DNA of 5,631 nucleotides from Thermotogae bacterium (GCA_003641795.1 QNAP01000120.1:1-5631), one strand, 5' to 3'; positions 1 through 5,402 are shown, counted from the first letter of the stretch. Numbers and translations: made by a program. Notes: a model not told the origin generated them from the sequence alone.

Positions 1-312
1 ATCATGTACTACGCCAAGGCACAGTACGCCTTCGAAGACCTCGGCAACGAAGAATGGTGGGCTACTTACGAAAGCTACAACGGTTTCAAGCGCTGGGGCA
101 TCGGTATGGCGCAGCCTTCCTACCCCTGGCCGGAATACCAGCACGAGCTCGGTGGAGCGAGGGTTTACTACGTCACCAAGAAATACTGGGAGACCACCGT
201 CAAGAAATACCTCTCCGATTACATCGGAACCGAGCTCAAACGCCCCGTTCCTGAGGAGCTGCTCAAGAAAAACGAAAAGCTCATCATTCCCGACACACCC
301 CCCGCAGTGTGA
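1..312 (+). CDS. C-terminal fragment of an unrecognised aromatic-rich protein
   Basis: The reading frame is open from the first base of the window (codon 1 is ATC, followed by an in-frame ATG) to a TGA at 310-312, so the gene probably begins upstream and only about 103 C-terminal residues are seen. The visible part is rich in aromatic residues, with roughly 12 Tyr, 5 Trp and 2 Phe, including a WW pair and a YPWPEY segment. It ends in a Lys/Glu-rich tail and then IIPDTPPAV. There is no transmembrane segment, Cys cluster or repeat in the part present. I cannot assign a family. The stop is followed 19 nt later by a strong hairpin terminator, and the minus-strand operon converges on it, so it is the last gene of its own transcript. 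The reality of the coding frame is fairly sure from its composition and position; its function is unknown. Confidence 0.7.
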   Translation: MMYYAKAQYAFEDLGNEEWWATYESYNGFKRWGIGMAQPSYPWPEYQHELGGARVYYVTKKYWETTVKKYLSDYIGTELKRPVPEELLKKNEKLIIPDTPPAV

Positions 313-331
313 TCGGAAATCAGCTCAACAC

Positions 332-367
332 AAAGAAGAAGGGCTCCTCAAGGAGCCCTTCTTCTTT
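332..367. terminator. Bidirectional hairpin terminator between convergent genes
   Basis: A perfect 17-bp inverted repeat (332-348 pairs with 351-367) has only two bases between its arms. The GC-rich core GGGCTCCT is next to the loop, and the outer half of each arm is AAAGAAGAA / TTCTTCTTT. Read on either strand, the hairpin therefore ends in a T-rich run. It begins 19 nt after the stop of the plus-strand gene and lies 9 nt beyond the stop of the last minus-strand gene, as expected for a shared rho-independent terminator. Confidence 0.9.
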
Positions 368-376
368 GTCACCCGC

Positions 377-790
377 TCACCACTTTGGCATCAACCATGC
401 CACCACGGTACCTATCAAAAACCCCACGAAAACCTCCCTCAAATTGTGACCGATCTCCGATCGGTGGTTAGTTCCAAGCTTCTCGTTAACGGTGAGGGCA
501 AGCCTTTCAACGGTACCTCTGAGTCTTACAGCGTCGGTGACAACCACCACGAAGAATATTCCCGCTATGGCGAAAGCGACCGAATCGAACCCGGTAATCC
601 TTCCCACCATCCACGCCAAGCCCGTCACGGTAGCTGTGTGAGCGCTTGGCATGCCTCCATAAGAAAGCATGCGCTTGGGACTCTTGTATATGACCATCTT
701 TACGATCTGAGCCACAAGCCACGAGAGAAAGGCTGACCACAGCGCCGGGTTCTTGAAAAGATCCAGCACTTGCACAAACCTTACCCCCAT
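377..790 (-). CDS. Divergent PAP2 / DUF212 family membrane protein (YuiD-like)
   Basis: This is a small integral membrane protein of 137 residues (138 if the adjacent TTG is the start). It matches the DUF212/divergent PAP2 (acid phosphatase/vanadium haloperoxidase-related) family. With numbering from the TTG, it has an N-terminal AQIVK segment near 28-32, the signature GGMPSAHTA at 46-54, a TDAVRLRG segment near 86-93, and IGHNLREVFVG near 114-124. Hydrophobic stretches lie at about 50-68, 69-89 and 118-134. The length is normal for the family. Family members are thought to be membrane phosphatase-like proteins but the substrate is not established, so I give no reaction. It is the last gene of the phosphorylase-tldD-tldE operon. 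The TGA of tldE overlaps the ATG at 790 (TGATG), and a TTG sits immediately upstream at 793. I see no strong Shine-Dalgarno, so translation is probably coupled to tldE. It ends just before the bidirectional terminator. Confidence 0.88.
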   Translation of the reverse strand: MGVRFVQVLDLFKNPALWSAFLSWLVAQIVKMVIYKSPKRMLSYGGMPSAHTATVTGLAWMVGRITGFDSVAFAIAGIFFVVVVTDAVRLRGTVERLALTVNEKLGTNHRSEIGHNLREVFVGFLIGTVVAWLMPKW

Positions 791-2136
791 CAATGGTCGC
801 TCTTGCTGGTGAAGCTGAACTCATGAACTTTGACGTAAGGAGCCACCACGGAGAGGCCGTACTCCGAAGCCACCGTCTTCGTCTCCCTCGAGACCATCTC
901 CAGATTCTTCAGCAGGTCGAAGAATCCGAAGTTGAATCTCATGTTCTTTATAGGCTTTGTCAGCTCTCCACCTTCTATCAAGAAGGTGCCATCCCTGGTC
1001 ATGCCCGTGATCACAAGCTCCATGGGATCTACCACGTTGGTGTAGTGAAATCGGGTGATGTATATGCCCCGATCCACCGAGTTAATCATCTCTTCCACAG
1101 AAACTTCACCGGGCTCGAAGACGAGGTTGATCGGAAAAGAATCCTCCAACGAAGTGAACATGAAGGAGTGCCCCGTTGGCTCCTTACCATATTTGAGCGC
1201 AGCGCCATGCGAATAGGTAAGCCGAGCGAAGTTCCCATCCTCTATCAGCGAAAAACGATGGCGAGGATGGCCGAAAAAGTCGAAGGGCACGGGTACGATA
1301 CCCTCATAAGCTGGATCGTCCGCAACGGTTATCGGAAGCTGACTGACCCTCTTCCCCAGATACTTTACCGAGGGACCCGTCTTCTCCTCGTGAGCTCTAC
1401 CGTTACAAGCGACCCACCCGAAGAAGCCGAGCGCATCGGCAACGGCGTCTGGTGAGAGAATCACTGTGTATTTGCCCGGGTCTATCTCCACAGGGTTTTG
1501 AGCATTCAAAGCTGTGGAAACAGCGGATTCTGCCAGATCCTCGAAGCTCGTCTCGTTCATAGAGATTCCAGCCCAACCGGCGTAACCGCTTCCATCGTTC
1601 TTGCTCACCACCAAGTTCAGATTGGCAAAGCTACCGAGGTGGTAGAGGAAGTTTCCGTTGGAGCTCATCACCGAGAATTCCTCTTCTCCTGTGGAGAAGT
1701 ATCCAAAAGCGTCGGCACTCTCTTTTTCAGCCCTTTCGACAAACCCTTTCACCACCCGCGCTCTCACGTTAGGATCGGCCTTGGCAGTCTCCTCATCGTA
1801 GGCCGCATACGATGGCACCATCTTGGGCAAGGGAAACTTGAACTGATACTCCATGGGTTTGGAAACTGCGAGCACTTCCTTCAGCCTTTCGAAGGCTTCC
1901 TCAACTCCGTCTTCGTCGAATCGCTCCGTACTCACCACGGCGAGCTTGTTATCCTTCAAGCCAAGGATGCTTAGTGTAGTACGTTCGACGCTCACATTTT
2001 GATGGATCACGTTGTTGGCAAACCTTGTCAGTGCATGCCTTGCACTTCTTACCACAGCCATGTACTCAATGCCCATGGCAGAAGAATAGATGCTGAGATA
2101 TCTCGAGACCCCACGGTAAAATTCTTCTCCCCTCAT
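790..2136 (-). CDS. tldE: TldE/PmbA-family protein, non-metal-binding partner of TldD
   Basis: This 448-residue protein is full length for the TldE/PmbA (U62) family. It keeps the family C-terminal region, with GIYITRFHYTNVVDP at about 357-371 followed by the GMTRDGTFLIEGGEL segment and PIKNMRF. It has no HExxxH motif; the corresponding central region reads GWVACNGRAHEEKTG. That is the known difference between TldE and the zinc-bearing TldD. In characterised systems TldD and TldE form a heteromeric protease that degrades unfolded or leader peptides (microcin B17 maturation and CcdA degradation in E. coli), with TldE contributing to the chamber but not to catalysis. A cytoplasmic complex with the product of the preceding gene is inferred here. 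The ATG at 2136 overlaps the tldD stop by four bases (ATGA) and has AGGTG at 2144-2148, 7 nt upstream. Assignment of the family is firm; the natural substrate in this organism is unknown. Confidence 0.93.
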   Translation of the reverse strand: MRGEEFYRGVSRYLSIYSSAMGIEYMAVVRSARHALTRFANNVIHQNVSVERTTLSILGLKDNKLAVVSTERFDEDGVEEAFERLKEVLAVSKPMEYQFKFPLPKMVPSYAAYDEETAKADPNVRARVVKGFVERAEKESADAFGYFSTGEEEFSVMSSNGNFLYHLGSFANLNLVVSKNDGSGYAGWAGISMNETSFEDLAESAVSTALNAQNPVEIDPGKYTVILSPDAVADALGFFGWVACNGRAHEEKTGPSVKYLGKRVSQLPITVADDPAYEGIVPVPFDFFGHPRHRFSLIEDGNFARLTYSHGAALKYGKEPTGHSFMFTSLEDSFPINLVFEPGEVSVEEMINSVDRGIYITRFHYTNVVDPMELVITGMTRDGTFLIEGGELTKPIKNMRFNFGFFDLLKNLEMVSRETKTVASEYGLSVVAPYVKVHEFSFTSKSDH

Positions 2137-3575
2137 GACTTGACACCTACCCTGACCTTTCTGAATCGAGCCGGTGAGGTGCCATGGCCCACGTGCATGA
2201 TCTGCATAGGCTGACCTTTACCACAATTCATCACTCCCCAAACATGCCAGAGCGATTCGTCGCCCACGGCATCGCACTTGGCCCAAAATTCTGGAGTCTT
2301 ACCCCAGTATACGAAGTTCTTGTAGAGCTTGCCAAGCTTACCGTTCTTTATCTCGTAGGCCACCTCGGTGGCGAACTGAAAGTTCACCCTTTTATCGTCG
2401 ATAGACCAGCTCTTGTTGGTGTCGATGTAGAATCCTTCCTCGACCCCGCCAATGAGTTCTTCAAAACTGGCAGTACCCGGAAGCAGGTTTATGTTGGTCA
2501 TCCTTATCAAGGGAATGGACCACCAACCGTGCGCCCGCGCCGCACCGTTGCTGACAAGTCCGAGCTTCGCCGCCGTTTCGCGGGACATAAGATACCCGAC
2601 CAAGATCCCATCTTTGACGATGAAGCTCCTCTGCGCCTTCACGCCCTCGTCGTCGTATCCAAAGGTTCCCAGCCCACCGGGAATCGTGGCATCTGCCGTT
2701 ATGTTCACGATAGGACTTCCATAGCGGAACGTCCCTATCTTTTCGGGAGTCATGAAACTTCCTCCAGCGAAGCTGATCTCGTATCCCATCACCCTGTCGA
2801 GCTCGGCAGGATGCCCACAGGACTCATGTATCTGAAGTGCCATCTGCGAACCACCTATCACCAGATCGTACTCACCCGAAGGTGCCACTTCGGCGTAGAG
2901 CAGATCCTTCGCTTCTCCCGCAGTCTTCTCAGCGTTTTCCAAAAGCTTCATCTCTTCTATGAACTCCCAGCCTCGAGCGGCACTATCTCCCTCCAATCCC
3001 GCTGGGTACGACCTCATTTGGTAGTCGCCATTCCCCACAGCGTGCGCTCTTATAGCACCACCACTCACGATGATCTCCTGATCTATTTCTGCCCCCTCGC
3101 TGGAGAGGAAAAGCTTTTTGATCTTTCTAAACCTCAGCTCCCCTTCAGCACGTACTATCTCAGATACCTTCTTCATGATCCGCGTCGCTTCAACGAGCAA
3201 TTCCACCTTTTTCCCTCTGTCCACGGAGAAGGGATCCACTGCTACCTCTGCTCTGTACGTATCTTTATAAGGCTTCTCACTGGAGAGTTCCACCCTCTCT
3301 TTTTTCAGCGTGGCGGACACTTTGGCTATTTCCAAAGCATCCTTAGCTGCCTTCAGCAAAGCATCCTTAGAGAGTCTGTTGGTGGCTGAAAATCCCCACG
3401 CTCCATCGTAGAGCACCTTGATCCCCACTCCTTGGGTCTGCTCGATGGAATAACCCTTCACTACGGCGTTTTCAACCGTGATCTCTTCCTCATCGATGGA
3501 CTCGAAGCGTACGTCGAAGTACTCCGCCTTTGACCCCTCCAAAAAATCCAGCGCTTCCTTCAACCTATCCCTCAT
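2133..3575 (-). CDS. tldD: TldD-family zinc metalloprotease
   Basis: This 480-residue protein is the catalytic subunit of a TldD/TldE protease. The HExxxH zinc motif reads HESCGHPAELD at 250-260, giving His250, Glu251 and His255. A late Cys451 in MNCGKGQP is the likely third zinc ligand, by analogy with the His-His-Cys site of E. coli TldD. The central GGLGTFGYDDEG segment (300-311) and the preceding Ile/Val-rich strands are typical of the family. The variant HExxGHPAELD, in place of the enterobacterial HEAxGHxxEGD form, is what I would expect in archaeal and Thermotogota members. The role is proteolysis of unfolded or modified peptides in the cytoplasm together with TldE, encoded immediately downstream with a 4-nt overlap. 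The start is the ATG at 3575, preceded by AAGGTGAG at 3581-3588 with a 5-nt spacer. It begins 16 nt after the phosphorylase stop. Confidence 0.95.
   Translation of the reverse strand: MRDRLKEALDFLEGSKAEYFDVRFESIDEEEITVENAVVKGYSIEQTQGVGIKVLYDGAWGFSATNRLSKDALLKAAKDALEIAKVSATLKKERVELSSEKPYKDTYRAEVAVDPFSVDRGKKVELLVEATRIMKKVSEIVRAEGELRFRKIKKLFLSSEGAEIDQEIIVSGGAIRAHAVGNGDYQMRSYPAGLEGDSAARGWEFIEEMKLLENAEKTAGEAKDLLYAEVAPSGEYDLVIGGSQMALQIHESCGHPAELDRVMGYEISFAGGSFMTPEKIGTFRYGSPIVNITADATIPGGLGTFGYDDEGVKAQRSFIVKDGILVGYLMSRETAAKLGLVSNGAARAHGWWSIPLIRMTNINLLPGTASFEELIGGVEEGFYIDTNKSWSIDDKRVNFQFATEVAYEIKNGKLGKLYKNFVYWGKTPEFWAKCDAVGDESLWHVWGVMNCGKGQPMQIMHVGHGTSPARFRKVRVGVKS
2144..2148 (-). promoter_or_regulatory. 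Ribosome binding site of tldE
   Basis: AGGTG on the minus strand lies 7 nt before the tldE ATG and within the last codons of tldD. It supports the ATG at 2136 and lets tldE initiate from its own site as well as by coupling. Confidence 0.6.
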
Positions 3576-3580
3576 CTTTT

Positions 3581-3588
3581 CTCACCTT
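3581..3588 (-). promoter_or_regulatory. Ribosome binding site of tldD
   Basis: AAGGTGAG on the minus strand, five bases before the tldD ATG at 3575, lies in the 16-nt gap after the phosphorylase stop. It fixes the tldD start and indicates independent initiation within the shared transcript. Confidence 0.75.
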
Positions 3589-3591
3589 CAT

Positions 3592-4425
3592 TCAGCTCAT
3601 TCTTCTAACAATCTCCGAAATAAGCTCGCTCAGCGTTCTTCCGCCTCTTTCAGCCGCTTCCAGCACTTCTTCTGCCGTGAGGGGCTTCAAGCCCTCTTCC
3701 GGCACGCAGCGGTCGGTGATCACGGAAAAGCCCAGCACCTTCATGCCCCCGTGTTTTGCCGCGATGACTTCCGGCACGGTCGACATACCTACGGCATCAG
3801 CTCCAAGAAGACGGAACATCCTGTACTCGGCCGCCGTTTCAAAGCTCGGCCCGCTCACAGCCACGTACACACCCTTGTAAAGAGGCAACCCCAGATCGTG
3901 AGCAACCTCAACGGCGAGTTCGTATAGTGCCACATCGTACGGCTCGCTCATATCCGGAAACCTTGGCCCCCAAGCGTCCACATTGGGCCCAATGAGCGGA
4001 TTGTCTCCCATGAAGTTGATGTGATCCGTGATCACCATGGGTTTGCCCACCTCGAAGTCTGGATTGAGACCCCCAGCAGCGTTGGTAAGCACGAGCATTT
4101 CCACACCCAAAAGCTGGAAGACACGGATGGGGAAGACGACTTCTCTCATAGAGTATCCTTCATAGTAGTGGAAACGGCCGCTCATGAGAATCACATGCTT
4201 GCCGTTGAGCTCACCGAAAACCAACTCACCCTTGTGCCCAGGCGCGGTGGAGATGGGAAAGCCCGGAATCTCAGAGTAAGGAACGGTCAAAGTACCCTCG
4301 AGAACTTCCGCCAACCCTCCAAGGCCGCTCCCCAAAACGATGGCTATCTCGGGCCTTGCAGGAATCTTCGCTTTCAGAAAATCACTGGCACTTTCGACCC
4401 TTTTGACGTATTCTTCAATGCCCAT
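3592..4425 (-). CDS. Purine nucleoside phosphorylase, trimeric PNP/MTAP family
   Basis: This 277-residue enzyme belongs to the low-molecular-mass (trimeric) purine nucleoside phosphorylase family, which cleaves purine nucleosides with phosphate to give base and ribose 1-phosphate for salvage. Visible motifs are the phosphate-site GSGLGGLAE at 32-40 (Ser33), PGHKGELVFG (His64), GRFHYYEGY (Arg84, His86), TNAAGG at 114-119, the base-site SGPSFETAAEY (Phe195, Glu196) and GADAVGMSTVPEV (Met214, Ser215). The residue equivalent to the 6-oxopurine-reading Asn243 of human PNP is Asp238 (ITDRC), as in methylthioadenosine phosphorylases. The human His257 also seems to be absent (KPLTAEEV). Substrate preference may therefore include 6-aminopurines, so I withhold a gene symbol. 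The start is set at 4425 because a perfect AGGAGGT lies 5 nt upstream and family homology begins there. The frame stays open to 4866, but that extension would run antisense through the neighbouring module and is rejected. First gene of the operon. Confidence 0.94.
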   Translation of the reverse strand: MGIEEYVKRVESASDFLKAKIPARPEIAIVLGSGLGGLAEVLEGTLTVPYSEIPGFPISTAPGHKGELVFGELNGKHVILMSGRFHYYEGYSMREVVFPIRVFQLLGVEMLVLTNAAGGLNPDFEVGKPMVITDHINFMGDNPLIGPNVDAWGPRFPDMSEPYDVALYELAVEVAHDLGLPLYKGVYVAVSGPSFETAAEYRMFRLLGADAVGMSTVPEVIAAKHGGMKVLGFSVITDRCVPEEGLKPLTAEEVLEAAERGGRTLSELISEIVRRMS

Positions 4426-4430
4426 CTTCG

Positions 4431-4437
4431 ACCTCCT
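4431..4437 (-). promoter_or_regulatory. Strong ribosome binding site of the phosphorylase
   Basis: A perfect AGGAGGT (within GGAAGGAGGT) lies 5 nt upstream of the ATG at 4425. It decides the start against the much longer upstream open frame. Confidence 0.9.
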
Positions 4438-4460
4438 TCCATCAACGCGAATCCAAACAA

Positions 4461-4469
4461 ATTCTATCA
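4461..4469 (-). promoter_or_regulatory. Extended -10 promoter element of the phosphorylase-tldDE operon
   Basis: The minus strand reads TGATAGAAT here: a TGn extension followed by TAGAAT, five of six matches to the -10 consensus. It would give a leader of about 30 nt that contains the strong ribosome binding site. No good -35 is visible at 16-18 bp spacing; the best are GGTGAT or GGGTGA at about 4483-4489. The assignment therefore rests on the -10 and its position. A 12-base copy of the repeat core found at the right end of the window occupies the spacer. Confidence 0.5.
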
Positions 4470-4470
4470 C

Positions 4471-4482
4471 AGCGCCGAGTGA
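4471..4482 (+). repeat. Isolated exact copy of the 12-base repeat core
   Basis: AGCGCCGAGTGA here is identical to 5451-5462 and 5620-5631 and is preceded, as in the array, by TCAC. It lies in the spacer of the phosphorylase promoter and on the opposite side of the MNT/HEPN module from the array. Confidence 0.7.
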
Positions 4483-4509
4483 ATCACCCAATATTTTCCA
4501 TCGTCCCTG

Positions 4510-4537
4510 GTGACCCCTTTCTTCGCACTGGTATAAT
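4510..4537 (+). promoter_or_regulatory. Promoter of the MNT/HEPN module
   Basis: GTGACC at 4510-4515 (four of six matches to TTGACA), a 16-bp spacer, and a perfect TATAAT at 4532-4537 form a sigma-A type promoter. Transcription would start near 4544, about 50 nt before the GTG start of the nucleotidyltransferase. It is divergent from the phosphorylase promoter about 65 bp away. Confidence 0.72.
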
Positions 4538-4551
4538 GAATGTGCGAAGAA
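4519..4551. promoter_or_regulatory. Palindromic operator-like site centred on the -10 box
   Basis: A perfect 10-bp inverted repeat, TTCTTCGCAC (4519-4528) and GTGCGAAGAA (4542-4551), is separated by 13 bases that contain TATAAT. A dimeric repressor bound here would block RNA polymerase. The position fits autoregulation of the downstream toxin-antitoxin-type pair, though no DNA-binding domain is obvious in either protein. The spacing is long for a transcript hairpin, and the putative transcription start lies inside the right arm, which argues for a DNA-level site. Confidence 0.6.
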
Positions 4552-4594
4552 CAAAATCGATCGAAAGGGTGGTTCGACAATAACGGTCAAAAGC

Positions 4595-4921
4595 GTGGAG
4601 AACGTTCCCGACTGCTTCGATGCAATTATCCAAAAGATCGTTGAGAAGCTGGAGCCCGAGCGGATAATCCTTTTTGGATCGAGAGCGAAAGGTACAAACA
4701 GAAAAGGATCGGATATAGATCTGGCAGTGGTAGGCGGAAAAACGCTAACTTTCAGAGAACTCAGACACCTGAAAGAAGAACTGGACACCCTTGGTGGCTT
4801 GTATTCGGTGGATCTCGTGCTTTTTGAAAAAGTGGATGAAAAATTGAAGAAATCAATCCTTGACACAGGAGTTGATATTTATGAGAAAAATCGACCTGAT
4901 CATCACTCTGGAAAAACTTGA
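4595..4921 (+). CDS. MNT-type minimal nucleotidyltransferase, antitoxin of a HEPN/MNT pair
   Basis: This 108-residue protein belongs to the minimal nucleotidyltransferase family (DNA polymerase beta fold). The GSX10DXD signature is complete: Gly28-Ser29, then Asp40 and Asp42 in GSDIDLAV, with a third acidic residue at Asp73 in SVDLVLFE. All metal-binding residues expected for an active enzyme are present. In the studied Shewanella HEPN/MNT system the MNT protein neutralises the HEPN toxin by transferring AMP to its RX4HXY tyrosine, and the same role is inferred here. The first start is uncertain. GTG at 4595 is the best standard codon but has only a poor Shine-Dalgarno. The better GGTGGT at 4568-4573 is spaced for an in-frame ATA at 4580, which would add five residues. 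The last 13 codons overlap the HEPN gene, extending the usual IYE-type ending by about 11 residues. Local GC is lower than in the adjacent operon. Confidence 0.9.
   Translation: MENVPDCFDAIIQKIVEKLEPERIILFGSRAKGTNRKGSDIDLAVVGGKTLTFRELRHLKEELDTLGGLYSVDLVLFEKVDEKLKKSILDTGVDIYEKNRPDHHSGKT
4867..4871 (+). promoter_or_regulatory. Ribosome binding site of the HEPN gene
   Basis: AGGAG lies 9 nt before the ATG at 4881, inside the MNT coding region. It supports the ATG at 4881 over the in-frame TTG at 4860. Confidence 0.75.
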
Positions 4922-5279
4922 AAAGGCTTTCAAGAGGTTGGAAGAAGCGATAGATAAGACGAAAGACGATCTGGACAGAGACGGGACCATCCAGCGTTTT
5001 GAATTCACCTTCGAACAACTGTGGAAAACCCTAAAAAACACCCTCGAATACCTGGGAACACCGTGCCACAGTCCGCGAGATTGTATCAAAAAGGCTTTCA
5101 AAAGTGACCTTGTCCCTGACGATGAAATCCTCTTGGACATGCTCGAAGATCGAAATAGCTCTTCACATATATACGACGAATCCACAGCTCTTGAAATCTT
5201 CGAAAGGATACGATCGGCTTATCTGGATTCAATCAGAAGAGTTGTAGAATCACTGAAAAAGAATCTAAACCTTGATTAA
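4881..5279 (+). CDS. HEPN-fold protein of the HI0074 family, toxin of a HEPN/MNT pair
   Basis: This 132-residue, largely helical protein matches the HI0074 'nucleotidyltransferase substrate-binding' family. Diagnostic segments are DGTIQRFEFTFEQLWKTLK at about 34-52, SPRDCIKKAFK at 64-74, and LDMLEDRNSSSHIYDE at 85-100. The last contains RX4HXY (Arg91, His96, Tyr98), the catalytic motif of HEPN ribonuclease toxins and the tyrosine adenylylated by the cognate MNT in characterised HEPN/MNT systems. Inferred role: a ribonuclease toxin held inactive by AMP transfer from the upstream enzyme. An alternative from older annotation is a non-toxic subunit that presents an unknown substrate to the nucleotidyltransferase. 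The start at 4881 has AGGAG 9 nt upstream. A 41-nt overlap with the MNT gene implies coupled translation in a fixed ratio. No canonical terminator follows the stop. Confidence 0.92.
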   Translation: MRKIDLIITLEKLEKAFKRLEEAIDKTKDDLDRDGTIQRFEFTFEQLWKTLKNTLEYLGTPCHSPRDCIKKAFKSDLVPDDEILLDMLEDRNSSSHIYDESTALEIFERIRSAYLDSIRRVVESLKKNLNLD

Positions 5280-5299
5280 GAAGTCACCTTCGGAGGCCC

Positions 5300-5315
5300 C
5301 AACCTCTTTAGGTTG
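5300..5315. other. Small hairpin downstream of the HEPN gene
   Basis: CAACCT and AGGTTG form a perfect 6-bp stem with a CTTT tetraloop, about 20 nt after the HEPN stop. Outer CTTC (5288-5291) and GAAG (5315-5318) could extend it across an internal GC-rich loop. No T-run follows, so it is not a standard intrinsic terminator; it might be an mRNA 3' end structure. Confidence 0.35.
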
Positions 5316-5370
5316 AAGCAGGACGCTGGACCCTCGCCTGTATTGTTCAATACTCAATTCCACACCACAT

Positions 5371-5402
5371 AATACTTGTCTTACACAACACCGAAGCGAG
5401 CA
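5371..5402 (+). repeat. Copy 1 of a 32-bp imperfect direct repeat
   Basis: It matches 5499-5530 at 25 of 32 positions, sharing CTTGTCTT and GCGAGCA; most differences are A/G. Weaker similarity extends about 14 bp to the left. The offset is 128 bp, against 169 bp for the 47-bp pair, so the second unit carries about 41 extra bases. Confidence 0.65.

Noticed and set aside
152..736. Plus-strand 194-codon open frame crossing the terminator
   Set aside because: It runs through the perfect terminator hairpin and antisense to the DUF212 gene, with no coding-like composition.
793..1974. Plus-strand open frames (793-1455 and 1498-1974) opposite tldE
   Set aside because: They have His/Arg-rich composition and no Shine-Dalgarno or recognisable domain, and they lie opposite a convincing TldE gene.
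2184..3389. Plus-strand 401-codon open frame opposite tldD
   Set aside because: It is the antisense shadow of tldD, which has full-length family similarity; the shadow has a low-complexity His/Leu/Ser-rich composition and no recognisable domain.
4426..4866. Extension of the phosphorylase reading frame by 147 codons upstream of its start
   Set aside because: The extra part is Ser/Phe-rich, would lie antisense through the MNT gene and its promoter, and has no family similarity. A perfect AGGAGGT precedes the ATG at 4425.
4860..4880. TTG at 4860 as start of the HEPN gene
   Set aside because: AGGAG at 4867-4871 lies downstream of it and is correctly spaced for the ATG at 4881, where family similarity begins.
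5280..5370. tRNA or other small structured RNA gene after the HEPN gene
   Set aside because: Only a 6-bp hairpin and a short dyad are present; no cloverleaf, TψC-like arm or acceptor pairing could be found.
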